Assembly: GCF_014897705.1 (NCBI RefSeq)
Contig: NZ_JABUXV010000009.1
Location: forward strand, 172,686-236,685
Source: Brachybacterium sp. FME24
GTDB taxonomy: Bacteria; Actinomycetota; Actinomycetes; Actinomycetales; Dermabacteraceae
Length of the DNA stretch: 64,000 nt
Direction: 5' to 3'
Shown here piece by piece: positions 51,258 to 59,911 of the stretch (positions are counted from its first letter, which is position 1; each line of letters begins with the position of its first letter). Position numbers and translations under genes: made by a program. Below the pieces are notes generated by a model. It was not told the origin of the DNA. It was given only the letters and a program-made list of their open reading frames with translations, and searched no databases.

Positions 51258-53645
51258 ATGACCGTTGCCCCGTGGAGAGACCCCTCGGTGGGCGTCGAAC
51301 AGCGCGTTCAGTCGCTGCTGGCAGACCTCAGCCCCGAAGAGAAGATCGCCCAGCTCGGAAGCTACTGGAAGCGCCCGGAGATCGGGGACGCCGAAGGGTT
51401 CGCCCCGATGCAGTCCACCTTCGACGAGGGCCGTGACCCCTTCGAGGACGCGGTCCAGCACGGGCTCGGGCATATCACCCGCCCTTACGGCAGTGCCCCC
51501 CTGACCTCCGAGGAGGGGGTGGCGAACCTGCGCCGCCTGCAGGTCGCGGTCACCAACGGCTCGCCCCACGGCATTCCCGCGATCGCGCACGAGGAATGCC
51601 TGACCGGGATCATGGCCCACGAGGCCACCACCTATCCCGCCGCCATCGCCTGGGGAGCCTCCTTCGATCCCGAGCTGATCGGCGAGATGGCCGGCCGGAT
51701 CGGCCAGGACATGCGGGCGCTGGGCGCTCACGTCGGCCTCTCGCCGGTGCTCGACATCGTGCGCGACTACCGCTGGGGCCGCATCGAGGAGACCATGGGG
51801 GAGGACCCCTATCTCACCGGCGTCCTGGCCACCGAGTACGTCAAGGGCCTGCAGTCCTCCGGCGTCATCGCCACGCTCAAGCACTTCGCCGGCCACGCCG
51901 CCTCCCGCGCCGGTCGCAACCACGCGCCCGTCTCCATCGGGATGCGCGAACTGCACGAGATCGACCTCGTCCCCTTCGAGATGGCCGTGCGGCTGGGCAA
52001 GGTCGGTGCGGTGATGAACTCCTACGCCGACATCGACGGCGTCGCCCCCGCCGCCAGCCGCTGGTTGATGACCGAGCTGCTGCGCGACACCTGGGGATTC
52101 GACGGCACCGTGGTCTCGGACTACTGGGCCGTGAACTTCCTGCAGTCCATGCATCGCGTCGTGGAGACCACGAGAGAGGCCGCCGTGACCACACTGCGTG
52201 CCGGCATGGATGTCGAACTGCCCGAGACCAACACGTTCCCGGAGCTCCTGGACGCAATCCGCGAGGGCGAGCTCGAGGTCGAGGTGCTCGATACTGCGGT
52301 GCGCCGGGTGCTGCGCCAGAAGGTCGAACTGGGTCTGCTCGATCCCGATTTCGACCCGGCCACCACCGGTGAGGCGATCGACCTCGACCCCGCCGAGAAC
52401 CGCGATCTCGCGCGGCGGGTCGCCGAGGAGTCGATCGTGCTCCTGCGCAACGAGGCGGCGGCTCTGCCGCTCGCCGCGACCGGTCGCATCGCGCTCGTCG
52501 GCCCTAGTGCCGTGCAGCCTCGCAGCTTCCTGGGCTGCTACAGCTTCACCAATCATGTGCTGTCCCGCCTGGAGGACAACGGCACCTCGGTCGAGGTGCC
52601 CTCGCTCGCCGACGCCCTGGCCATCGAGTTTCCGGCCGCGACCCTCACCACCGTCGCCGGAACGGACTTCACCGGGACCGACACCTCCGGCATCGCCGAG
52701 GCAGTCACCGCCGCCGAAGCGGCCGACGTCGCAGTCCTCGCCGTCGGCGACATCGCGGGCCTGTTCGGCGCCGGCACCTCCGGGGAAGGCTGCGACGTGG
52801 CCGACCTCCAGCTGCCCGGTGCCCAGCACGAGCTCGTCGAGGCAGTCCTGGGCACCGGGACCCCGGTGGTCCTGGTGCTGGTCACCGGTCGCCCCTATGC
52901 CCTGGGCGCGTACGTGGACCGATGCGCCGGGATCGTGCAGGCCTTCATGCCGGGCGAGGAGGGCGGCAGCGCCCTCGCCGGAGTGCTCTCGGGCCGCGTG
53001 AACCCGTCCGGCCGCCTGCCGATCGGGATCCCCCGGGGCATGGGCGGTCAGCCCGGCACCTACCTCGCCCCCGTGCTCGCCTGGGTCAGCGACGGCATCT
53101 CCAACATCGACCCCAAGCCGCTGTACCCCTTCGGCTTCGGTCTCGGATACTCGCGCTTCGAGTACTCCGACCTGCAGCTCTCGGCCGACGAGATCGCGCC
53201 CGACGGCACTGTCGAGATCTCCGGGACGCTCACCAACACCGGGGACACAGAGGGCAAGGAGGTCGCTCAGCTCTACCTCGGCGATCCCGTCGCGAGCGTG
53301 GTTCGCCCGCTCAAGCGCCTGGTCGGATTCACCAAGATCGCCCTGGCCGCGGGCGACAGCGCCCGGGTCACGTTCCGCCTGCACGCGGATCGCACCTCGT
53401 TCCTGGGCGAGGACCACCGGCGCATCGTCGAGCCCGGCGAGTTCCGCGTACGCATCGCCGCTTCGAGCGAGGACATGACCCTGGAGGGGTCCTTCCGCGT
53501 CGCCGGCGAGGTGCGCGTGGTGGGGGACGGTGAGCGGGTGCTGGAGACCCCGGCGGAGGTCGTGGTCGGCGGCGACCGGCCCGCTCCGATCGTCACGGCC
53601 GGCGCTGGCGCTGATGTGACCACGCCGAGCGCCGGCCAGCGATGA
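51258..53645 (+). CDS. GH3 family beta-glycosidase, probably beta-xylosidase
   Basis: Intracellular glycoside hydrolase of 795 residues with no signal peptide. Domains in order: (1) GH3 N-terminal barrel, about 20-320, with GRIEETMGEDPYLTG, the KHFAGH motif near 211, and the nucleophile Asp in GTVVSDYWAV near 287; (2) GH3 C-terminal domain, about 390-620, with VLAVGDIAGLFGAGTSGEG; (3) fibronectin-like domain to about 740 with PFGFGLGYSRFEYSDL before it. It would release xylose from xylo-oligosaccharides; beta-glucosidase activity is an alternative. The ATG at 51258 has GAAGGAG. It is coupled to the GH10 gene by a 4-nt overlap. Confidence 0.92.
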   Translation: MTVAPWRDPSVGVEQRVQSLLADLSPEEKIAQLGSYWKRPEIGDAEGFAPMQSTFDEGRDPFEDAVQHGLGHITRPYGSAPLTSEEGVANLRRLQVAVTNGSPHGIPAIAHEECLTGIMAHEATTYPAAIAWGASFDPELIGEMAGRIGQDMRALGAHVGLSPVLDIVRDYRWGRIEETMGEDPYLTGVLATEYVKGLQSSGVIATLKHFAGHAASRAGRNHAPVSIGMRELHEIDLVPFEMAVRLGKVGAVMNSYADIDGVAPAASRWLMTELLRDTWGFDGTVVSDYWAVNFLQSMHRVVETTREAAVTTLRAGMDVELPETNTFPELLDAIREGELEVEVLDTAVRRVLRQKVELGLLDPDFDPATTGEAIDLDPAENRDLARRVAEESIVLLRNEAAALPLAATGRIALVGPSAVQPRSFLGCYSFTNHVLSRLEDNGTSVEVPSLADALAIEFPAATLTTVAGTDFTGTDTSGIAEAVTAAEAADVAVLAVGDIAGLFGAGTSGEGCDVADLQLPGAQHELVEAVLGTGTPVVLVLVTGRPYALGAYVDRCAGIVQAFMPGEEGGSALAGVLSGRVNPSGRLPIGIPRGMGGQPGTYLAPVLAWVSDGISNIDPKPLYPFGFGLGYSRFEYSDLQLSADEIAPDGTVEISGTLTNTGDTEGKEVAQLYLGDPVASVVRPLKRLVGFTKIALAAGDSARVTFRLHADRTSFLGEDHRRIVEPGEFRVRIAASSEDMTLEGSFRVAGEVRVVGDGERVLETPAEVVVGGDRPAPIVTAGAGADVTTPSAGQR

Positions 53646-54895
53646 TCACCGGCTCCGCTCCGCAGGGGCGGATCGAGACCCTCGAGGTCCACGTCGTCGA
53701 TCAGGACGGTGGCCCGCTCGCCGATGCCGCGGTGGTCGTCGAGCAGACCCGCCACGCCTTCGGATTCGGCTGCACAGCCTTCCAGATGCCGGTGACCGAG
53801 GCCGAACTGGACGCGGATCGGGACTCGGGGGACGGTGCTGCGCTGGCTGCGCTGTGGCTGGACCTGTTCAACATGGCGACCCTGCCGTTCTATTGGCGCT
53901 GGTTCGAGCCCGTGCCCGGAGGAAGCACGGACGCCGCGCGGCTGCGCGCCCTGGCCGAGCACCTGCGTGCACGCGGCGTACGGCTCAAGGGCCATCCGCT
54001 GCTCTGGCACACGCTCGCACCGACCTGGCTCGCAGAGCGCGATGACCAGGGCGTCGAGGAGGCCATCCGGGCCCGCATCACGCGCGAGACCGGCGAGTTC
54101 GCCGGGCTCATCGATCAGTGGGATGCGATCAACGAGACGGTCATCCTGCCGGTGTTCGAGGCCGAGGAGAACGCAGTGACGCGCCTGGCGCAGGCCCGCG
54201 GGCGGATGCACGTGATCCGCCTGGCCTTCGAGACGGCACGGGCGGCGGACCCCGCCACCCGCCTGGTGCTCAACGACTTCGACCTCACCCCCGCCTACGA
54301 AGACGTGATCGAGGAGTGCCTGGAGGCAGGTGTGCAGATCGACGCGATCGGTCTGCAGACGCACATGCACAAAGGCTACCGGGGCCAGGAGCAGATCGCC
54401 GAGGTGCTCGAACGGTTCTCGAGATTCGGCCTGCCCCTGCAGATGACGGAGACGACGCTCGTCTCCGGGGATCTCATGCCGTCGCACATCGTGGACCTCA
54501 ACGACTACCTGGTCGACTCGTGGCCCTCGACGCCGGAGGGGGAGCAGCGGCAGGCGGAGGAGCTGGTGGAGCACTACCGGACCGTGCTCTCCCATCCCGC
54601 GACCGAGTCGCTGACCTACTGGGGCCTGGACGATGCGACGGCGTGGCTGGGAGCGCCCGCCGGGATGGTGCGGGCCGACGGCACGGCGAAACCGAGCTAC
54701 CACGCGTTGAAGCAGCTCATCACCGAGGACTGGTGGGTGCGTCGCCAGGAGCATCGCAGCGACGCCGCGGGCGTCGTGCGCGTGCGGGGGTTCGCCGGCG
54801 ACTATCGCATCGAAGTGGCCGGACAGGTCCAGGAGGTGGCGGTGCCGCGCGGCGGTGGCGTCATCCGGCTGGCTGCGGCTCCGGCGCGGGCCTGA
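53642..54895 (+). CDS. GH10 family endo-xylanase, intracellular
   Basis: Glycoside hydrolase of 417 residues without a signal peptide. A short beta-domain (about 1-40) precedes the GH10 barrel. The acid/base Glu is in QWDAINETVI (about 163) and the nucleophile Glu in LQMTETTL near 278; RGVRLKGHPLLWHTLAP (about 112) and QTHMHKGY are the usual substrate loops. A C-terminal beta extension of about 60 residues follows. It overlaps the GH3 gene by ATGA. The pair would trim imported xylo-oligosaccharides in the cytoplasm. The last 35 bp overlap antisense with the YesL-like gene. Confidence 0.92.
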   Translation: MITGSAPQGRIETLEVHVVDQDGGPLADAAVVVEQTRHAFGFGCTAFQMPVTEAELDADRDSGDGAALAALWLDLFNMATLPFYWRWFEPVPGGSTDAARLRALAEHLRARGVRLKGHPLLWHTLAPTWLAERDDQGVEEAIRARITRETGEFAGLIDQWDAINETVILPVFEAEENAVTRLAQARGRMHVIRLAFETARAADPATRLVLNDFDLTPAYEDVIEECLEAGVQIDAIGLQTHMHKGYRGQEQIAEVLERFSRFGLPLQMTETTLVSGDLMPSHIVDLNDYLVDSWPSTPEGEQRQAEELVEHYRTVLSHPATESLTYWGLDDATAWLGAPAGMVRADGTAKPSYHALKQLITEDWWVRRQEHRSDAAGVVRVRGFAGDYRIEVAGQVQEVAVPRGGGVIRLAAAPARA

Positions 54896-55556
54896 CGAAC
54901 TGCTCGGTGAGCAGCCGGGACACCGGCCGCTCCGAGTTCCACAGCGCGAAGGTCAGCAGTGAGCCCGTCAGCAGCAGGGCGAATCCCCCGACGACGAACG
55001 TCAGTCCCACCGTGAGTACGCCGAGGGACAGCAGTGCGAGCGTGGACAGGGGCCGCGCGAACAGGGTGAAGACTGCCAGTCGCAGTACGTCGACGAATCG
55101 GAAGGTGAACTGCGAGGAGATGGTCAGCGCCCGGACCAGCACCAGCAGCACCAGCACCCCCAGGACGAGGAAGGCGCTGCTGAGACTCGCCGTCCCGAGC
55201 ACCTTTCCGTAGGAGATGTTCGCGCTGAGAACCGCGAGGATGACCGTCGCGGGCAGCGCGAGCTTGAGGGAGTCCACCACGGTGGCCCGGTAGCCGCGGA
55301 GGAACCGCGATGCCGGCACCAGGTCGCTGTCCGTGCTGCGGGCGCGCCAGGCGTGCAGTGCAGCGGTCACCGCGGGGGCGACCGGGAGCGTGGCCAGGAC
55401 CAGCACCATGACGTGGGAGGCATCCGGGGTGAGGAGTCCCCAGGCGAGCACTGTCGGCGCGCACGCGAGCACCAGCAGCACGTCGATCACCACGAGCCAG
55501 TAGACGCCCTCGGTGAGGGCGGTGAAGACGCTGCGGGGCGGGCGAGGGGGCGTCAT
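54861..55556 (-). CDS. DUF624/YesL-like membrane protein
   Basis: Membrane protein of 231 residues with about five or six helices, starting YWLVVIDVLLVLACAPTVLAW. Genes of this family accompany LplABC/YtcQ-type ABC importers and LacI or two-component regulators in carbohydrate loci, which is what is found here. AGGAGGAG precedes the ATG. The role is unknown; a transport accessory or sensor function is assumed. The CGAAACTTTCG element lies about 60 bp upstream. Confidence 0.85.
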   Translation of the reverse strand: MTPPRPPRSVFTALTEGVYWLVVIDVLLVLACAPTVLAWGLLTPDASHVMVLVLATLPVAPAVTAALHAWRARSTDSDLVPASRFLRGYRATVVDSLKLALPATVILAVLSANISYGKVLGTASLSSAFLVLGVLVLLVLVRALTISSQFTFRFVDVLRLAVFTLFARPLSTLALLSLGVLTVGLTFVVGGFALLLTGSLLTFALWNSERPVSRLLTEQFVRPAPEPQPAG

Positions 55557-55614
55557 TGCTCCTCCTGTCGGGACGTATGCACGGGGTGGAGTGCGGCCAG
55601 TATGGCGTGCTTGA

Positions 55615-55625
55615 ACGAAACTTTC
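55615..55625. promoter_or_regulatory. Perfect LacI-type palindrome CGAAACTTTCG
   Basis: CGAAA-C-TTTCG is an odd-centred perfect palindrome upstream of the YesL-like gene in the divergent spacer. It is the best version of the element also seen at 50993 and 55822, and the LacI protein at 59912-60973 is the likely ligand. Confidence 0.55.
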
Positions 55626-55782
55626 GACCTCTGCAGGGCGTGTCGTTGCGAGAATGTGACCTCGCCCGAGGTGGTGAAATCAGGGTGCTCGGTCAGCGAC
55701 CGGAGCATTTCTCCAGGCCATCACCCCGGAGTGAAGTGGGCCGGGGCAGGTGTAGGCGGTTTTGTCGACTCGCCGCAGGCTC

Positions 55783-55811
55783 TTGACCCGGCACGATGCG
55801 GGCATTAAGTT
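55783..55811 (+). promoter_or_regulatory. Promoter of ABC operon 3
   Basis: TTGACC (55783-55788) and TAAGTT (55806-55811) are exactly 17 bp apart, the same two hexamers and spacing as the ThuA operon promoter at 39334-39362. Confidence 0.65.
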
Positions 55812-55821
55812 AACCTCCACA

Positions 55822-55840
55822 CCGAAACTTCAGCGAAAGT
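55822..55840 (+). promoter_or_regulatory. LacI-type operator of ABC operon 3
   Basis: CCGAAACTTCAG followed directly by CGAAAGT, starting 11 bp after the -10 box, over the expected transcription start. The first 12 bases recur exactly at 46351-46362 on the minus strand. The rest of the spacer to 56061 contains no supported gene. Confidence 0.55.
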
Positions 55841-56061
55841 ATTGGTGGTCGGATGATGCCGTGATGACGCGGCATCGCGCAGTGACTCGGATCGACGGAC
55901 GGTCAAGAACGACCGTCCTCGTCCGTCCGGCACCCGCAGGGCCCGCGGACCCCACAGGGAGCAGGCCCATTCGGGCGGCCCAGCAGTGCCCCAGTGATCA
56001 GGCTTCACCACTTCGGTCGCCCCGACATCTCGGCGTGACCCCTCTCGACGAGGAGACGGCA

Positions 56062-57741
56062 ATGACGACGCCCCACCCCTTCCATCTCTCCCCGACCCGA
56101 CGCAGCTTCGTCGGCCTCTCCGCGGCAGCCTTCGGCACTCTCGCCCTGGCTTCCTGCGGGTCCGGCTCCGGTGCCGACGAGGGGGTCGACGTCGACTCCC
56201 AGAGCGTCGGCGCGATGGAGGACTACGCCGCCGATACCCAGTTCATGGCGAGTGAGCCGATGACGGTCAGCATGCTGTGGACCGATTGGCCCGAGGTTCC
56301 GGTCGAGGATTCCTGGCGGATCTTCGAGCGCATCAAGGAGCTCACGAACGTCGAGATCACGCTCACGCACATCCCCTTCAGCGACGCCACCGAGAAGCGC
56401 AGCCTGCTGATCAGCGCCGGTGACGCCCCCACGCTGATCCCGCTGGTCTACACCGGGGAGGATGCCGCCTTCGTCTCCTCCGGTGCGGTCGTGCCGCTGA
56501 GCGACTACGTCGATCGCATGCCGAACTTCCAGAAGTACGTGGAGGAATGGGATCTCGGCGAGATGATCAACAACCTCAGGCAGGCCGATGGCAAGTACTA
56601 CATGGTGCCGGGCCTGCAGGAGGTCTCGGTTCCGGTGTTCAGCCTCGTGATCCGCAAGGATGTCTTCGAAGAGGTCCTGGGGGCGGTGCCGGACACCTGG
56701 GACGAGCTGCGGGAGGGCTTGGTCCTGATCAAGGAGAAGTACCCCGATTCGGTGCCGCTGGCCGATGGCTTCGAGGCCCAGTCCATGCTCAACTACGCCG
56801 CCCATGCGTTCGGCACCAAGGCCGGGTGGGGATTCGGGGACGGGGCCATCGACGCCGAGGGCGATGAGCTGGTCTATGCCGCGACCACCGATCAGTACAA
56901 GTCCCTGGTCGAGTTCTTCCGAGGACTGGTCGAGGACGGTCTGATCGACCGGGAGTCGCTCACCGCCTCGAACGATGGCAGCGGCGCGGCGGACGTCAGC
57001 GAGAAGTTCGCGAACGAGACCTGCTTCGCGGCGTCCGGATCCTCCGGCACCGCGATCGAATTCGCGCAGGCCCTGAACGAGACCGTCGGCGAAGGGAACT
57101 ACTCGGTCACCCTCATCCCGCCGCCGGCCGGTCCTGCCGGCAACAACGTCGAGCCTCGCAACTTCTGGCACGGCTTCATGCTCGGCTCGGAGATCACGAA
57201 GTCCGAGAACTTCCTGGCCACCCTGCAGTTCGCCGACTGGCTCTACTTCAACCCGGAGGCGCGCGAGATGCTGCGCTGGGGGGAGAAGGACACGAACTAC
57301 ACGAAGGCGCAGGACGGCACCATCGAGCTGATGGACGAATTCTCGCTGGACGACTACAGCCTCAACGCCGGCGCTGAGACGGACATCAAGACGGACCTGG
57401 GCTATTCGACGTTCCCGGCGGAATCCACCGAATCCCGGGCGCTCAAGGAGTCCTACAGCACGCCCGAGTTCGTCCAGTACATCGATGACGTGCTCACCGT
57501 GCGCACCCCTCGTGAGCCGATCCCGCCCGCGCCCCTGGACGAGACCGAGCTCGAGCAGGCTTCGCTGCTGGCCACCCCCATCAAGGACGCCGTGGACACC
57601 GCGACCCTGCAGTTCATCATGGGTGAGCGCGACATCAGTGAATGGGATGCCTTCGTCGGTGAGCTGGAGGCGGCGGGTCTTCCCCGGTACCTCGAGCTGC
57701 TCAACGGCGCTCGTGAGCGGTTCGTCGAGGCCAACGGGTGA
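56062..57741 (+). CDS. ABC transporter substrate-binding lipoprotein (YtcQ/LipO type)
   Basis: Large solute-binding protein of 559 residues, as expected for the LplA/YtcQ class. SPTRRSFVGLSAAAFGTLALASC is a twin-arginine lipoprotein signal with Cys near residue 31. The mature part shows SMLWTDWPEVPVEDSWRIFERI, ISAGDAPTLIPLVY and NFLATLQFADWLYFNPEAREMLRWGEKDTNY. GAGGAGA lies upstream of the ATG at 56062; the frame to 55762 crosses the promoter. It opens ABC operon 3 and probably binds long or decorated xylo-oligosaccharides (inference). Confidence 0.93.
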   Translation: MTTPHPFHLSPTRRSFVGLSAAAFGTLALASCGSGSGADEGVDVDSQSVGAMEDYAADTQFMASEPMTVSMLWTDWPEVPVEDSWRIFERIKELTNVEITLTHIPFSDATEKRSLLISAGDAPTLIPLVYTGEDAAFVSSGAVVPLSDYVDRMPNFQKYVEEWDLGEMINNLRQADGKYYMVPGLQEVSVPVFSLVIRKDVFEEVLGAVPDTWDELREGLVLIKEKYPDSVPLADGFEAQSMLNYAAHAFGTKAGWGFGDGAIDAEGDELVYAATTDQYKSLVEFFRGLVEDGLIDRESLTASNDGSGAADVSEKFANETCFAASGSSGTAIEFAQALNETVGEGNYSVTLIPPPAGPAGNNVEPRNFWHGFMLGSEITKSENFLATLQFADWLYFNPEAREMLRWGEKDTNYTKAQDGTIELMDEFSLDDYSLNAGAETDIKTDLGYSTFPAESTESRALKESYSTPEFVQYIDDVLTVRTPREPIPPAPLDETELEQASLLATPIKDAVDTATLQFIMGERDISEWDAFVGELEAAGLPRYLELLNGARERFVEANG

Positions 57742-57775
57742 TCGGGGCGGGACGGTCGGCGGCGGAAGGAATGCC

Positions 57776-58750
57776 ATGACCATGACCCAGTCCTCGGGTA
57801 TCGCGGCGCAGGAGGCTGCCCCGCGACGCCCCGCTCTGAAGCGTCGGCCGGGTGGCTGGAAGCGCGCGTTGAAGCGCGACTGGCCGTTGTACTCGCTGGC
57901 GGTGCTGCCGCTCATCTTCCTCGCGATCTTCCGCTATCTCCCGATGCTCGGCAACGCGATCGCGTTCCGACGCTTCCGGCCGGGCGGGAACATCTTCGGC
58001 GACGAGTGGGTGGGCACGCTCTACGTCGAGATGTTCATCAACGACCCCGCGTTCTGGAACGTCTTCGCCAACACCGTGATCATCGGCGGGATGACCCTCG
58101 TGGTCTGCTTCCCGCTGCCGATCATCCTGGCGCTGATGCTCAATGAGGTCCGGCGGCGCCACTTCAAGAAGATCGTCCAGTCGATCAGCTACCTTCCGCA
58201 CTTCCTCTCGGTCGTGATCGTGGTCGGGATGGTCTATCAGCTGCTCTCCCTGGAGGGCACGGTGAACCAGATCTCGACGGCCTTCGGCGGTGATGCGGTC
58301 TCGTTCCTGCAGAAGGCCGAGTGGTTCCGGCTGATCTATGTCGCCTCCGAGGCGTGGCAGACCGTCGGCTGGGGCACGATCCTGTATCTCGCGGCGTTGA
58401 CCGCGGTGGACGACGCCCTCTACGAGGCCTCCCGGATCGACGGCGCGAACCGCTGGCAGCAGACCTGGCATGTGACGCTCCCGGGCATCCGGCCGACGAT
58501 GGTCACGCTGCTGATCCTGAACATCGGCAACTTCCTCAATGTCGGGTTCGAGAAGGTGCTGCTGCTGTACAACCCGATGACCTATGCGACAGGCGACGTG
58601 ATCTCCACGTACCTCTACCGGGTCGGACTGGTCTCGAACAACCTCAGCTATGCGGCCGCCATCGGACTGTTCCAGGCGATCATCGGGTTCGCCATGGTGA
58701 TGTCGGCCAACTTCATCTCGAGACGATTGGTGGGGACGAGCCTGTGGTGA
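57776..58750 (+). CDS. ABC transporter permease (LplB/YteP type)
   Basis: Permease of 324 residues. A basic N-terminus (LKRRPGGWKRALKRDWPLYSLAVLPLIFLAIFRYLPM) leads into six helices. The EAA loop is ALYEASRIDGANRWQQTWHVTLPGIRP (about 220-247). The LplB subtype fits the long binding protein. GGAAGG precedes the ATG at 57776. It overlaps the next permease gene by 4 nt. Confidence 0.94.
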   Translation: MTMTQSSGIAAQEAAPRRPALKRRPGGWKRALKRDWPLYSLAVLPLIFLAIFRYLPMLGNAIAFRRFRPGGNIFGDEWVGTLYVEMFINDPAFWNVFANTVIIGGMTLVVCFPLPIILALMLNEVRRRHFKKIVQSISYLPHFLSVVIVVGMVYQLLSLEGTVNQISTAFGGDAVSFLQKAEWFRLIYVASEAWQTVGWGTILYLAALTAVDDALYEASRIDGANRWQQTWHVTLPGIRPTMVTLLILNIGNFLNVGFEKVLLLYNPMTYATGDVISTYLYRVGLVSNNLSYAAAIGLFQAIIGFAMVMSANFISRRLVGTSLW

Positions 58751-59685
58751 TCGAAGCATTCCAATCCGACGCGCCGCGCAAGGTCGCCGTGGAGCCCCGT
58801 AGCACCCGGATCAAGGACTCCACCTCCTATCGGGTCTTCACCGTGCTGAACATGACGGCTCTGCTGGTCATGTGCGCCCTGATGCTCTACCCGTTCATCA
58901 TGCTCCTGGCGCAGTCCTTCAGCTCGGCGGGCGCGATCAGCGCGGGGAAGGTCAGCCTCGTCCCGGTGGATTTCAACCTCGACACGTACCGGGCGGTGGC
59001 CAACAACGGCGACTTCTGGCGCAGCTACGGCAATACCGTGCTCTATACGGTGATCGGCACGACCATCGCCATGGTGCTGACCACGACCTACGCCTTCGTC
59101 CTGTCGAAGAAGCATCTGAAGGGCCGCAGCCTGCTCATCGGCATCGCGGTGTTCACCATGTTCTTCAACGGCGGCATCGTGCCGAACTACGTGCTGATCT
59201 CCTCCCTCGGGATGAAGAACACGATGTGGGCGGTGATCCTGCCGCCTGCTCTGTCCGTGTTCAACCTGCTGGTCATGAAGGCGTTCTTCGAGAACCTGCC
59301 GTCAGAGCTCGAGGAGGCCGCCCACATCGACGGCCTCAGCTGGTTCGGGATCTTCTTCCGGATCGTGCTGCCGCTGTCCAAGGCGGTCATCGCCACGATG
59401 GTGCTGTTCTACTCGGTGCAGTACTGGAATGACTGGTTCGGGGCGTTCCTGTACCTCGATCGCACGGACCTGTTCCCTGTGACGCTGTTCCTGCGGAATC
59501 TGATAGCCGGCGCCTCCACGGCGGCGTCCGAAGGCGCAGCCATGTCCGGGTCGAGCGTCGGCGACATCAACGCCAACATCCAGTCGGTGACGATGATCCT
59601 GATCCTCATCCCGATCCTGTGCGTGTATCCGTTCGTGCAGCGATACTTCGTCTCCGGCATCATGCTCGGCTCGGTCAAGGGCTGA
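58747..59685 (+). CDS. ABC transporter permease (LplC/YtcP type)
   Basis: Permease of 312 residues with six helices from about residue 30. The EAA loop is ELEEAAHIDGLSWFGIFFRIVLPLSKA (about 180-206), and it ends VQRYFVSGIMLGSVKG. The start is one of two adjacent GTG codons (58744 or 58747); I chose 58747 for the GTGA overlap with the upstream gene. No ATPase gene follows, as with the other two importers. Confidence 0.93.
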   Translation: MIEAFQSDAPRKVAVEPRSTRIKDSTSYRVFTVLNMTALLVMCALMLYPFIMLLAQSFSSAGAISAGKVSLVPVDFNLDTYRAVANNGDFWRSYGNTVLYTVIGTTIAMVLTTTYAFVLSKKHLKGRSLLIGIAVFTMFFNGGIVPNYVLISSLGMKNTMWAVILPPALSVFNLLVMKAFFENLPSELEEAAHIDGLSWFGIFFRIVLPLSKAVIATMVLFYSVQYWNDWFGAFLYLDRTDLFPVTLFLRNLIAGASTAASEGAAMSGSSVGDINANIQSVTMILILIPILCVYPFVQRYFVSGIMLGSVKG

Positions 59686-59697
59686 CACGCGAGCTCG

Positions 59698-59743
59698 GAC
59701 GTCCGCGGGCGGCTGCTTCTCGGAGCGACCGCCCGCGGACGTC
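59698..59743 (+). terminator. Terminator of ABC operon 3
   Basis: A perfect 15-bp stem (GACGTCCGCGGGCGG and its complement) with a 16-nt loop, 12 bp after the last permease gene. Confidence 0.85.
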
Positions 59744-59911
59744 GAGAGAGTTCTCCGATCAGCTCACAGAAAGTGACCGAAAAACACGTCGAAACTCCGG
59801 ACTGTGTTTAGGCTGGGGGCACCATCCGCCACGGTCACGTGACCGGACCCGACTATCCTCCTGGATGTCGGCGCCGACGGGGGTGCTGTGTCGAGAGATG
59901 AAGGTGTGGAC

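Noticed and set aside
51174..53417. Minus-strand open frame of 747 codons
   Set aside because: Antisense shadow of the GH3 gene, which has full catalytic motifs.
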